The notes below the pieces were generated by a model. That model had not been told where the DNA came from, made no database searches, and saw only the letters and a program-made list of their open reading frames with translations. A stretch of 64,000 nt of DNA from Streptomyces vietnamensis. GTDB taxonomy: Bacteria; Actinomycetota; Actinomycetes; Streptomycetales; Streptomycetaceae. Shown piece after piece: positions 16,295 through 25,014 of this stretch (positions are counted from its first letter, which is position 1; each line of letters begins with the position of its first letter). Position numbers and translations under genes: made by a program. The DNA lies in assembly GCF_000830005.1 (NCBI RefSeq), contig NZ_CP010407.1, positions 5,956,001-6,020,000 on the forward strand, given 5' to 3'.

Positions 16295-16717
16295 CTAGTG
16301 GAGCAGGCTGCCCTGGAGCTCCGCACGGAGATCCGGGGTGAGCACGCTGCCGGCCCGGTCGACCAGCAGCGCCATCTCGTAGCCCACGAGGCCGATGTCG
16401 CACTCGGGGTGTGCGAGCACGGCCAGCGAGGAGCCGTCCGAGACGGACATCAGGAAGAGGAAGCCGCGCTCCATCTCCACCACGGTCTGCGCGACGGGTC
16501 CGCCCTCGAAGATCCGGGACGCGCCCGCGGTCAGCGAGGTCAGTCCGGATGCGACCGCCGCCAGCTGGTCGGCGCGGTCGCGGGGGAATCCTTCGGACAT
16601 GGCCAGCAGGAGTCCGTCGGCGGAGACCACCACCGTGTGGGACACCCCGGGGGTGTTGTCCACGAAGTTGGTGATCAACCAGTTCAGATTCTGCGCCGCC
16701 TGGCTCATCGCGTTCAA
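16295..16717 (-). CDS. cvnB1: Conservon roadblock/LC7 protein CvnB (right conservon)
   Basis: 140 aa (MNAMSQAAQNLNW; Met4 at 16708 is an alternative start). Roadblock/LC7 fold, nearly identical to the left CvnB, with changes such as GGPVAQ for GGAVNQ and HPECD for HPEAD. It abuts the cvnA stop with no gap, so translation is likely coupled. It is expected to bind the adjacent CvnD GTPase. Confidence 0.95.
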   Translation of the reverse strand: MNAMSQAAQNLNWLITNFVDNTPGVSHTVVVSADGLLLAMSEGFPRDRADQLAAVASGLTSLTAGASRIFEGGPVAQTVVEMERGFLFLMSVSDGSSLAVLAHPECDIGLVGYEMALLVDRAGSVLTPDLRAELQGSLLH

Positions 16718-19700
16718 CTAACGCTCCTGCTGATGGTTCGGACCGAGGTGGTGGCTACCCGTGGTCGAGTTGCCGGCCTGGCGGCCCTGCTGAATGCCGC
16801 GGCGCAGATTCGTGAGCCGGCCGCGGACGTCGTCGGGTGCACGCGAGACCTGGGGGCCGGCCGTGTGGGCCTGCTCCTGTGCGGTCCCGGGTACGAGGTT
16901 GGCCTTCGGCACACGGCGCGGAAGGCCGGAGGTGGTGACGCCGCCGGCCGCGGGCTTGCGCACCCGCTCCGCCTGGCGCACCAGCTCGTCGTTGGGCGAG
17001 GTCCGCCAGGCGGCCCCGCCGTTCTGGCGGCCGTCGACGGCCGGGTCACCGGCCGGACGGGGCGCGGGAGCGGACGGCTGCGACACGACCGGGGTCTGCA
17101 TCGTCTGCGTCAGGTCCGCCTGGTAGGCCTGCTGCGCCGGTGCCTGCTCCTGCTGCGACCAGTTGGTCTCCAGGTTGTCGTACAGCGGGGTACGACCGTC
17201 GCCCGCGCCACCGGCCGGCGGCAGGGCCTCCGGACGGCGCGGCTGCTGGAGCTGGGGCTGCTGCGGCTGCTGCCGGCGGACCGGCTCGGCCGGACGCGGG
17301 GCACCGAAGTCGTTGCCGTTCCGCTGACGCGGCGCCGGGGGCTGGGCCTGCGGGGCCTGCTGCTGCGCTTGCGGCACGAAGGGCTGCCGGCCGAACTGCT
17401 GCTGCTGGCCGAACTGCTGCTGACCGCCCTGGTACGCCTGGGGCTGCGGGGCCTGCGGCTGCTGGGGGGCCTGCGGCTGCTGCGGGGCGCCGAAGTCGGG
17501 GCGCGGGAACTGCGCCGTCGACGCCGGGTCCTGCTGGTACGCCTGCGGGGCCTGCTGCTGATGCTGCGGCTGCTGGGGGGCACCGAAGTCCGGGCGCGGG
17601 AACTGGCCCGTGGAACCGGGGCCCTGCGGAGCCGCCGGCGCACCGTACAGGCCCGCCGACTCCGGCTCCTCGTGACCGCGCGGGGCGTCCAGCGGGGACA
17701 TCTCCTGCTGCGGGCGCCGGACCGGCTGCTGCTGCGGGTCGTTGCCCCAGCTCGCGGCCTGCGGGCGCTGCGGCTGCGGGGTGCCGCCGGGCAGCTCGGC
17801 GCGCGGGAAGTCGTACCCGCCCTGCTGGGCCTGACCCGGCTGCTGCTGCGGCTGCTGCTGCTGCTGCGCGGCGGGCCCGGACTGGTTGCCCCACACGTCC
17901 GTACGGGACGGGATGGCGCTCGCGGCGCCGCCGATGAGGCCGCCCCCGCCGGGGCCCGGACGCAGCGCGTCGGGCTGCTGGGGGGCCTGCGGGGCCTGGG
18001 GGACCTGCGGCAGCTGGCCGGTCTGCTCCAGCTGGGCGTTCTGTGGCTGCGGGGTGCGGGACTGCGGCGCGCCCTGCGGGCCGCCGGCGAGCGGGGCACC
18101 GTCACGGGCGGGCAGCGCGGCCCGGGGACCGCTCGTACCGACCTGACCGCGCGCGGCACCGGCACCGGCGCCGAGACGGCCGGCCGCCGAGGACGGGGCA
18201 CCGCCCGGAGCGCCCGGACGTCCGCCGCCGGGGCCGCCGGCCGCGCCGGGGCCGCCGGGGAGACGGCCGCCGGGGGCGGAGGCACCCTGCGGCATCGCGC
18301 CCTGACCGCCCTGGCCCGGCTTGGGCATGGGCTTCTTGCCGCCCTGGGCGACGTCGACGGGGAGCATGACGAGCGCGGTGGTGCCGCCCGAGTCGGACGG
18401 GCGCAGCTGGATCCGGATGCCGTGTCGCAGGGACAGGCGGCCGACCACGAACAGACCCATGCGGCGGGAGACCGAGACGTCCACGGTGGGCGGCGAGGCG
18501 AGCCGCTCGTTGATCGCGGCGAGGTCCTCGGGGGAGAGGCCGATGCCGGTGTCGTGGATCTCGACGAGCACGCGGCCGTCGGGCAGCGCGTGACCGGTGA
18601 CCCGGACCTTGGTCTGCGGGGAGGAGAACGAGGTGGCGTTCTCGAGCAGCTCGGCGAGGAGGTGCACGAGGTCGTTGACGACGCGGCCGGCGACCTCGGT
18701 CGCCGGGACCGCGGCCAGTTCGATGCGCTCGTACTGCTCCACCTCGGAGGCGGCGGCACGGAGGACGTCGACGAGCGGGACCGGGCGGGTCCAGCGACGG
18801 CCCGGCTCCTCACCGGCGAGGACGAGGAGGTTCTCGCCGTTCCGACGCATACGGGTCGCGAGGTGGTCGAGTTTGAACAGCGAGGAGAGCTGGTCCGGGT
18901 CGGCCTCGCGGGACTCCAGCTCGGAGATGAGCGAGAGCTGGCGCTGGATGAGGCCCTGGGAACGGCGCGAGAGGTTGGTGAACATCGCGTTGACGTTGCC
19001 CCGGAGGAGGGCCTGCTCGGCGGCGAGGCGGACCGCCTCGCGGTGCACGTCGTCGAAGGCCGCGGCCACCTGGCCGATCTCGTCCCGGGAGTGCACACCG
19101 ACGGACTCGACGGAGGTGTCGACGTCCTGCGGGTCGGACTCGGAGAGCTGCTTGACGAGCTCGGGCAGACGGTCCTGGGCGACCTTGGTCGCGGTGTCCT
19201 GGAGCCGGCGCAGCGAGCGGATCATGGACCGGGCCACGACGAAGGCGCCGATGAGCGAGACGCCGAGGACGAGGAGGATCAGCGCACCGTTGATGATGGC
19301 GTCGCGCTGCGACTCCTGCCGCAGCTCACGGGCCATCGTCTCCATGTCACCGAGGAGACCGTCCTCGATGCGGTTCATGGCGACGATCTTGGTGCTGTAC
19401 TCGTCCGTGAAGTTCAGGTGACCGCGGCGCATCGTCTTGATGGCGTCGTCGGAGTTGAGCACGCGCTCGGCGTACTTGTTGGCGGCGTTGATCGACGGGT
19501 CGCCGCTGTTCAACGACTCGGTCTTCTCGGCGGCGTCGCCACCGGTCGACTCGTAGATCGCCTGGAAGGACTTGAGCTCGACGCCCTCACTGTTGAGGGC
19601 GGCCTCGCCGTAGAGGCGGTCACCCTGCTGGAGGTCACCGAGGGTCCGGTCGCTCGCGGGGAGCGCGGCGGCGATGATCGCCTGCTGGATGGAGGCGTAC

Positions 19701-20518
19701 TCCTTGGCGGACGAGAACGCGGCGAGCGCGCGGGTCCGCTTGATCATCTCGGGGTTGCTGGTCGCCTGCGCCATGTCCTGGGACAGGCTGAGGAGCGAGC
19801 GGATGAGGCGGCTGTACGCCTCGACCGTCACCGAGTGGGAGACGTTCTTCTCGTAGGCGCTGCCCCGGATGGAGTGGAGTTCGGCGAGCTGCGAGGCGAT
19901 CTGACTGACGTTCTGGCGGATGCTGCGCAGCGCCTCGTCGGTCTCGGTGTCCGGGATCTCCTCGGTGGCGTCGAGGAAGGCCTTGTACTCGCGGTCCGTC
20001 TTCCGGCGCGGGTTGGCGACCTGGTAGTCGCTGACCGGGCGGCCGTTGGCCAGCGGTCCCGCGGACAGGTCGCGCTCGGCCTGGAGGGCCTGCGCGAGGC
20101 CGGTCGCCTCTCGGGTCAGCTTGGTGAGCAGCTGCATGTGGTCGAGCTGCTCCATGTCCTGGAGCGAGTCGCTGATGCGGATGCCGCCCAGGGTGGTCGC
20201 CGCGACCACGGGGAGGGTGAGGAGCGCGACCAGGCGCGTGGAGATGCGCCAGTTGCGCAGGGCTATTCGCGGGCCGACCTCGTTCTCGGCCCGGAGCTTG
20301 GGGGGTGCGGCGGACGGCTCGGCGGACTTGGCCGCGGCGCTCGCGCGCCTGCCGCCGTCACCGCTCTCGCCGGTCGGTCCCTGACCCTGGTTCGGGGTGT
20401 GCGGGGCCGAGGGACCGCGGTCGGTCCCGGCACGCGGTTCCTGCTCCGCCGGAGCATCCGCTCGGCCCTGGCGGGCCTGGGGAGACCCCGAGCCATCCCT
20501 CTTGAAACGTCCCTGCAC
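16718..20518 (-). CDS. cvnA1: Conservon nitrate-sensor-like histidine kinase homologue CvnA (right conservon)
   Basis: About 1266 aa from the GTG at 20518 (VQGRFKRDG). The frame stays open to 20782, but that stretch is arginine-rich and not protein-like. Helix 1 (about 93-112) and helix 2 (about 406-428, ILLVLGVSLIGAFVVA) flank a NIT-like sensor domain (ERDLSAGPLANGR). HAMP and a HATPase domain follow, with N-box HLLAELLENATSF (about 613) and EIHDTGIGLSPEDL. The last 530 residues are Pro/Gln/Gly-rich, with repeated RPDFGAPQQPQ blocks, and end in SRAPDDVRGRLTNLRRGIQQ, shared with the left CvnA. Confidence 0.92.
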   Translation of the reverse strand: MQGRFKRDGSGSPQARQGRADAPAEQEPRAGTDRGPSAPHTPNQGQGPTGESGDGGRRASAAAKSAEPSAAPPKLRAENEVGPRIALRNWRISTRLVALLTLPVVAATTLGGIRISDSLQDMEQLDHMQLLTKLTREATGLAQALQAERDLSAGPLANGRPVSDYQVANPRRKTDREYKAFLDATEEIPDTETDEALRSIRQNVSQIASQLAELHSIRGSAYEKNVSHSVTVEAYSRLIRSLLSLSQDMAQATSNPEMIKRTRALAAFSSAKEYASIQQAIIAAALPASDRTLGDLQQGDRLYGEAALNSEGVELKSFQAIYESTGGDAAEKTESLNSGDPSINAANKYAERVLNSDDAIKTMRRGHLNFTDEYSTKIVAMNRIEDGLLGDMETMARELRQESQRDAIINGALILLVLGVSLIGAFVVARSMIRSLRRLQDTATKVAQDRLPELVKQLSESDPQDVDTSVESVGVHSRDEIGQVAAAFDDVHREAVRLAAEQALLRGNVNAMFTNLSRRSQGLIQRQLSLISELESREADPDQLSSLFKLDHLATRMRRNGENLLVLAGEEPGRRWTRPVPLVDVLRAAASEVEQYERIELAAVPATEVAGRVVNDLVHLLAELLENATSFSSPQTKVRVTGHALPDGRVLVEIHDTGIGLSPEDLAAINERLASPPTVDVSVSRRMGLFVVGRLSLRHGIRIQLRPSDSGGTTALVMLPVDVAQGGKKPMPKPGQGGQGAMPQGASAPGGRLPGGPGAAGGPGGGRPGAPGGAPSSAAGRLGAGAGAARGQVGTSGPRAALPARDGAPLAGGPQGAPQSRTPQPQNAQLEQTGQLPQVPQAPQAPQQPDALRPGPGGGGLIGGAASAIPSRTDVWGNQSGPAAQQQQQPQQQPGQAQQGGYDFPRAELPGGTPQPQRPQAASWGNDPQQQPVRRPQQEMSPLDAPRGHEEPESAGLYGAPAAPQGPGSTGQFPRPDFGAPQQPQHQQQAPQAYQQDPASTAQFPRPDFGAPQQPQAPQQPQAPQPQAYQGGQQQFGQQQQFGRQPFVPQAQQQAPQAQPPAPRQRNGNDFGAPRPAEPVRRQQPQQPQLQQPRRPEALPPAGGAGDGRTPLYDNLETNWSQQEQAPAQQAYQADLTQTMQTPVVSQPSAPAPRPAGDPAVDGRQNGGAAWRTSPNDELVRQAERVRKPAAGGVTTSGLPRRVPKANLVPGTAQEQAHTAGPQVSRAPDDVRGRLTNLRRGIQQGRQAGNSTTGSHHLGPNHQQER

Positions 20519-21086
20519 TAGCGTCGCAACCTCTGGACCAGGCGTCCTTCCGGGTGAACGGAGAGGACGGTGTCGGCGTCGATCGGGGCGCGTGGAGCGC
20601 CCCAGGTGGTCGTCGGTGACCGGCGCAGTTCCCCCTTCCCCGCCACTCGGCCGGCGCTGCGTTGCGCCCCCTGCGTGCCGGCTTGAAACCCGCGGCGGTG
20701 CGTGGAATTCCAGCACAGTGCCGGATCTCCAACAAGGGCCGCGTGTCGTGACGGGAGGGGCATGACAACGCGTGCACGGCACGTCACCCCATGTAGAAGA
20801 TGATCACGGAGGATTCGGACTTATCTGGCCCAATGGTCGGGCATCCCCGTGTGTCCCAGTCGACATGATCAGGAGCGGAATAGCTCATTCAGTGGCGTAA
20901 TGTCCCTTTCCGTGGCGACCGGCAACGGTCCGTAATGCCCGGAATGTATCCCGCTTGGTGAGCAAACTCACACCCAGATCGATGTCTCAGCCATGCATTC
21001 GAAGGGAATTGCATGTTTAGCCTGACGCTTTACACCCCTTCGCGCCCGTACGGGTGCCTCTCCCGGAACAAGGTCTGATCACCGCG
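20519..21086. other. Intergenic region upstream of cvnA1 and of the small TANPRR protein
   Basis: 568 bp between divergent genes. The half nearest cvnA is GC-rich and contains an open but unlikely frame. The part from about 20800 to 21050 is distinctly AT-richer and should hold promoters for both directions (TTGCAT at 21009-21014 with TACACC 16 bp downstream is one weak candidate). No gene could be supported. Confidence 0.5.
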
Positions 21087-21290
21087 ATGAAGACGACGAC
21101 GCTCCGCAAGACGGCCAACCCCCGCCGTTCCACCCTCGTCCACCTCTCGGACGCCGCAGACCTCGCCCGGGGCGCCCAGCCGGAGTACGCGGTCGAGCTC
21201 CCGGGCAACACGGCCAACCCGCGCCGCACGATCCTGATGCAGGCCCCGGCCCCGTACCAGCCCCAGCCGTACGCCACCGCGTCCCGCTAG
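21087..21290 (+). CDS. Small basic protein with duplicated TANPRR motif, unknown function
   Basis: 67 aa from the ATG at 21087 (a GTG at 21054 is in frame but has no ribosome site). Two copies of the block TANPRR-(S/T)-(T/I)-L-(V/M)-(H/Q), at residues 9-19 and 42-52, are separated by a 22-residue acidic spacer (LSDAADLARGAQPEYAVELP). The tail is Pro/Tyr/Gln-rich. There is no signal peptide or membrane helix. It stands alone ahead of the FAH-family gene. The internal duplication argues for a real protein. Confidence 0.6.
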   Translation: MKTTTLRKTANPRRSTLVHLSDAADLARGAQPEYAVELPGNTANPRRTILMQAPAPYQPQPYATASR

Positions 21291-21406
21291 TACCCGTCGC
21301 CCGCCCGGTCCATCAGCACCGGTTATATCGCCGGTCGGCCGCCCCTCGCCGCGTTAGCCTGGAGCGTCAGACTCCAGCCAGTACCAAGTGAGGGGCGACA
21401 GCACTC

Positions 21407-22192
21407 GTGCGCATCGCCAGATTCTCCATCGACGGCAATGTGGCCTTCGGCGCCGTCGAGGGCGAGGGAACCGTCGAGTCCGGCGGCCTCGTCCTCGACA
21501 TCATCAAGGGCATCCCGTACACCGACTTCGAGCTCAGCGGCACCAAGGTCCCGCTCAGCAAGGTACGGCTCCTGCCGCCCGTGCTCCCCAACAAGGTCGT
21601 GGCCATCGGCCGCAACTACGCCGAGCACGCCGCCGAACTCGGCAACGAGGTCCCCGACGTCCCCGTCGCCTTCTTCAAGCCCACCACCTCGGTGATCGGC
21701 CCCGGCGACGCCATCGAGTACCCCTCCTTCTCCAACGAGCTGCACCACGAGGCCGAACTGGCCGTGGTCATCGGCCGCATGTGCCGCGAGGTCCCCCGCG
21801 AGCGCGTGAAGGACGTCATCTTCGGCTACACCTGCGCCAACGACGTCACCGCCCGCGACGCCCAGCAGCGCGAGAAGCAGTGGGCCCGCGCCAAGGGCTT
21901 CGACACCTCCTGCCCCCTGGGCCCCTGGGTGGAGACCGACCTCGACCCGAGCGACCTGACCATCCAGGCCACGGTCAACGGCGAACAGCGCCAGCTGGGT
22001 CGTACGAGCGACATGATCCGCTCCATCGAGGACCTGGTCGTCCACATCACCGAGGCCATGACGCTGCTCCCGGGCGACGTCATCCTCACCGGCACCCCCG
22101 CCGGGGTCGGCCCCCTCAACGTCGGCGACGAAGTCGCCGTCACCATCGAAGGCATCGGCACTCTCACCAACAAGGTGATCAAGCGTGGCTAA
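21407..22192 (+). CDS. Fumarylacetoacetate hydrolase (FAH) family protein
   Basis: 261 aa, GTG start with AGGGG about 11 bases upstream. Family hallmarks are VVAIGRNYAEHAAELG, the metal ligands in ELHHEAELAVVIG (E-x-E), FGYTCANDVTARDAQ, FDTSCPLGPW, and LLPGDVILTGTPAGVGPL near the C-terminus. Proteins of this size are hydratases or decarboxylases acting on acylpyruvates or 2-oxo acids (fumarylpyruvate hydrolase, oxaloacetate decarboxylase). The substrate cannot be told from sequence. The stop overlaps the gltX start by 8 bp, so the two are cotranscribed. Confidence 0.88.
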   Translation: MRIARFSIDGNVAFGAVEGEGTVESGGLVLDIIKGIPYTDFELSGTKVPLSKVRLLPPVLPNKVVAIGRNYAEHAAELGNEVPDVPVAFFKPTTSVIGPGDAIEYPSFSNELHHEAELAVVIGRMCREVPRERVKDVIFGYTCANDVTARDAQQREKQWARAKGFDTSCPLGPWVETDLDPSDLTIQATVNGEQRQLGRTSDMIRSIEDLVVHITEAMTLLPGDVILTGTPAGVGPLNVGDEVAVTIEGIGTLTNKVIKRG

Positions 22193-23660
22193 CGCGAACA
22201 TCCGCGTCCGTTTCTGTCCCTCCCCGACCGGCAACCCCCACGTGGGCCTGGTCCGCACCGCCCTCTTCAACTGGGCCTTCGCCCGGCACAACCAGGGCAC
22301 CATGGTCTTCCGCATCGAGGACACCGACGCCGCTCGCGACTCCGAGGAGTCGTACAACCAGCTGCTCGACTCCCTCAAGTGGCTCGGCCTCGACTGGGAC
22401 GAGGGCCCCGAGGTCGGCGGCCCCCACGCGCCGTACCGCCAGTCCCAGCGGATGGACATCTACAAGGACGTCGCCGACAAGCTGCTCGCCGGCGGCTACG
22501 CGTACCACTGCTTCTGCACCGCAGTGGAGCTGGAGGCCCGCCGTGACGCCGCCCGCCTGGCCGGCAAGCCGTCCGGCTACGACGGCACCTGCCGCAACCT
22601 GAGCGCCGAGCGCATCGAGCGCTACCGCGCCGAGGGCCGCGAGTCCATCGTCCGCTTCAAGATGCCCGACGAGCCGATCACCTTCACCGACCTGGTCCGC
22701 GGCGAGCTCACCTTCACCCCGGACAACGTGCCGGACTACGGCATCCTCCGGGCCAACGGCGCCCCGCTGTACACGCTCGTCAACCCGGTCGACGACGCCC
22801 TGATGGAGATCACCCACGTCCTGCGCGGCGAGGACCTGCTCTCCTCCACCCCGCGCCAGATCGCGCTCTACAAGGCGCTGATCGAGCTCGGCGTCGCCAA
22901 GGAGATCCCCTCCTTCGGCCACCTGCCGTACGTGATGGGCGAGGGCAACAAGAAGCTCTCCAAGCGCGACCCGCAGGCCTCCCTCAACCTCTACCGGGAG
23001 CGCGGCTTCCTCCCCTCGGGCCTGCTGAACTACCTGTCGCTCCTCGGCTGGTCCTTCTCGGCCGACCGCGACCTCTTCACCATTCCCGAGATGGTGGAGA
23101 AGTTCGACATCGCCGACGTCAACGCCAACCCGGCGCGCTTCGACCTCAAGAAGGCCGAGTCGATCAACGCCGACCACATCCGGATGCTGAACGTGAAGGC
23201 CTTCGCCGAGGCCTGCGAGCCCTGGCTCCAGGCCCCGCACGCCCCCTGGGCGCCGGAGGACTTCGACCAGGACGCCTGGGAGGCCATCGCGCCGCACGCC
23301 CAGACCCGCCTGACCGTCCTCTCGGACATCACGGCCAACGTCGACTTCCTCTTCCTGAAGGAGCCGGTCTTCGACCAGCCCTCCTGGGACAAGGCCATGA
23401 AGGGCGAGCCCGCGGCCCTCCTGACCACCGCCCGCGAGAAGCTGGTGGACGCCGACTGGAACGACCCCGAGTCCCTCAAGAACGCCGTCCTGGCCGCCGG
23501 CGAGGCCCACGGCCTCAAGCTCGGCAAGGCCCAGGCCCCGGTCCGCGTCGCCGTCACCGGCCGCACGGTCGGCCTGCCGCTCTTCGAGTCCCTGGAGATC
23601 CTGGGCAAGGAGAAGACCCTGGCCCGCATCGACGCGACCCTGGCGAAGCTCGCCGGCTGA
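22185..23660 (+). CDS. gltX: Glutamyl-tRNA synthetase
   Basis: 491 aa class I synthetase. HIGH-like motif PSPTGNPHVGLVRTAL near the N-terminus and KMSKS-like KKLSKRD (about residue 258). GTG start inside the end of the FAH gene. Streptomyces have no GlnRS, so this enzyme is expected to be non-discriminating, loading Glu on both tRNA-Glu and tRNA-Gln, the latter then amidated by GatCAB. tRNA genes for both lie under 1 kb downstream, which fits. Confidence 0.96.
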   Translation: MANANIRVRFCPSPTGNPHVGLVRTALFNWAFARHNQGTMVFRIEDTDAARDSEESYNQLLDSLKWLGLDWDEGPEVGGPHAPYRQSQRMDIYKDVADKLLAGGYAYHCFCTAVELEARRDAARLAGKPSGYDGTCRNLSAERIERYRAEGRESIVRFKMPDEPITFTDLVRGELTFTPDNVPDYGILRANGAPLYTLVNPVDDALMEITHVLRGEDLLSSTPRQIALYKALIELGVAKEIPSFGHLPYVMGEGNKKLSKRDPQASLNLYRERGFLPSGLLNYLSLLGWSFSADRDLFTIPEMVEKFDIADVNANPARFDLKKAESINADHIRMLNVKAFAEACEPWLQAPHAPWAPEDFDQDAWEAIAPHAQTRLTVLSDITANVDFLFLKEPVFDQPSWDKAMKGEPAALLTTAREKLVDADWNDPESLKNAVLAAGEAHGLKLGKAQAPVRVAVTGRTVGLPLFESLEILGKEKTLARIDATLAKLAG

Positions 23661-23676
23661 CCCGCGCCGTACGCAC

Positions 23677-23712
23677 CGGTACCCCCGTCCCGCGCCAGGG
23701 ACGGGGGTACCG
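23677..23712. terminator. gltX terminator abutting the HAD gene start
   Basis: A perfect 15-bp stem, CGGTACCCCCGTCCC (23677-23691) with GGGACGGGGGTACCG (23698-23712), loop GCGCCA. Its 3' arm ends 8 bases before the ATG of the HAD phosphatase and overlaps a TACCGT -10-like hexamer (23708-23713). Confidence 0.8.
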
Positions 23713-23720
23713 TCGTCTCC

Positions 23721-24443
23721 ATGACCATCCGCGCGGTGCTCTGGGACATCGACGACACGATCTTCGACTACGCGAGCGCCGACAGGACCGGGATGCGGGC
23801 GCACCTCGCCGCCGAGGGGCTGCTCGACGCGTGGGGATCCGTCGAGGAGGCCCTGCGGCGCTGGAAGGAGCTCACGGAGCTGCACTGGCGCCGGTACGAG
23901 GCCGAGGGCGGGGACTTCCGGGAGCAGCGGCGCGGGCGCGTGCGGGACTTCCTCGGGCGGCCGGCGCTCACCGCCGCCGAGGCCGACGACTGGTTCGACC
24001 GGTACGTGGTCCATTACGAGGCCGCCTGGGAGCTGTTCCCCGACGCCGTGCCCGTCCTCGACCTGCTTGCCCGTGACTACCGTCACGGAGTGCTGTCCAA
24101 CTCCAGCATCCACAACCAGGACCACAAGCTCCGCGCCCTCGGCGTACGGGACCGCTTCGAGGCCGTGGTGTGCGCCGCCGAGCTCGGGGTGGCCAAGCCG
24201 GCCCCGGCGGCCTTCCACGCCGCCTGCGCCGCCCTGGACCTGCGCCCTCACCAGGTGGCGTACGTCGGGGACCAGCCGGACATCGACGCCCGGGGCGCCG
24301 TGGAGGCGGGCCTCCGGGGGATCTGGCTGGACCGCGCGGGGACCGGCGGGAGGCCCGAGCTGACCCGGATCACCGACCTCCGGCAGCTGCCCGCGCTGCT
24401 GCGTGCGGATACGCGTTTTGGAGCACCGTCCACCTTCGGGTAA
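23721..24443 (+). CDS. HAD-superfamily hydrolase
   Basis: 240 aa with all four HAD motifs: WDIDDTIFDYA (nucleophile Asp and acid Asp), LSNSS (Ser), the Lys in GVAKPAPAAF, and YVGDQPDIDARGA (metal Asp). The alpha-helical cap between motifs 1 and 2 marks subfamily I phosphatases such as YjjG/GS-type. A small phosphorylated metabolite is the likely substrate. No ribosome site precedes the ATG. TACCGT ending 7 bases upstream suggests a leaderless message. Confidence 0.88.
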   Translation: MTIRAVLWDIDDTIFDYASADRTGMRAHLAAEGLLDAWGSVEEALRRWKELTELHWRRYEAEGGDFREQRRGRVRDFLGRPALTAAEADDWFDRYVVHYEAAWELFPDAVPVLDLLARDYRHGVLSNSSIHNQDHKLRALGVRDRFEAVVCAAELGVAKPAPAAFHAACAALDLRPHQVAYVGDQPDIDARGAVEAGLRGIWLDRAGTGGRPELTRITDLRQLPALLRADTRFGAPSTFG

Positions 24444-24538
24444 TGTTCTTTCTGCGCCGAGGGGAACGGGCCGAAAGGCCGGAAAGCCCCGGAAGCGCAA
24501 GCCGAGCAAGATCCCTTCTCGAAGTGATCAAGTTCCGG

Positions 24539-24610
24539 TGGCCTATGGTGTAATTGGCAGCACGACTGATTCTGGTTCAGTTAGTCTTGGTTCGAGTCCA
24601 GGTAGGCCAG
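24539..24610 (+). tRNA. tRNA-Gln (CTG), copy 1
   Basis: 72 nt. Acceptor stem TGGCCTA pairs with TAGGCCA, the anticodon loop TTCTGGT sits in an ACTGA/TCAGT stem (anticodon CTG, 24572-24574), and there is a TTCGAGT T-loop. CCA is not encoded. Confidence 0.95.
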
Positions 24611-24651
24611 CTCGCAGAGCTCATCTGCACTTGTGGATTGGCATCCACGAA

Positions 24652-24724
24652 GCCCCCGTTGTGTAGCGGCCTAGCACGCCGCCCTCTCAAGGCGGTAGCG
24701 CCGGTTCGAATCCGGTCGGGGGTA
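24652..24724 (+). tRNA. tRNA-Glu (CTC), copy 1
   Basis: 73 nt. Acceptor GCCCCCG with CGGGGGT, anticodon stem CCGCC/GGCGG around CTCTCAA (anticodon CTC, 24686-24688), T-loop TTCGAAT, no encoded CCA. First unit of a 134-bp tandem duplication. Confidence 0.96.
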
Positions 24725-24785
24725 CAGATCCTTCCCGCGGGATCATCTGGGTAGCTCCCGATGATGCCGATGCAGGATCGCTAGG

Positions 24786-24858
24786 GCCCCCGTTGTGTAG
24801 CGGCCTAGCACGCCGCCCTCTCAAGGCGGTAGCGCCGGTTCGAATCCGGTCGGGGGTA
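24786..24858 (+). tRNA. tRNA-Glu (CTC), copy 2
   Basis: Identical to copy 1 over 73 nt. Second unit of the tandem duplication. Confidence 0.96.
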
Positions 24859-24919
24859 CAGATCCTTCCCGCGGGATCATCTGGGTAGCTCCCGATGATG
24901 CCGATGCAGGATCGCTAGG

Positions 24920-24992
24920 GCCCCCGTTGTGTAGCGGCCTAGCACGCCGCCCTCTCAAGGCGGTAGCGCCGGTTCGAATCCGGTCGGGGGTA
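24920..24992 (+). tRNA. tRNA-Glu (CTC), copy 3
   Basis: Identical to copies 1 and 2. The downstream spacer differs and leads into the second tRNA-Gln. Confidence 0.96.
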
Positions 24993-25014
24993 CGACGCTG
25001 GTCTAACCACGTAT

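Larger units (their letters stand above)
24652..24919. repeat. 134-bp perfect tandem duplication, tRNA-Glu plus spacer
   Basis: Bases 24652-24785 and 24786-24919 appear identical: each holds a tRNA-Glu gene and the same 61-bp spacer. A third tRNA-Glu follows immediately at 24920. Confidence 0.9.

Noticed and set aside
16135..16326. Longer N-terminus of CvnC1
   Set aside because: Would overlap cvnB1 and run through the strong hairpin; the ATG at 16134 has a good GGAGG site.
16217..20521. 1434-aa plus-strand ORF opposite cvnA1
   Set aside because: Same reason: an antisense shadow of a well-supported CvnA gene.
20522..20782. Longer N-terminus of CvnA1 (start at 20782)
   Set aside because: The extra 88 residues are Arg/Pro-rich, lack conservation-like pattern and no ribosome site precedes the ATG.
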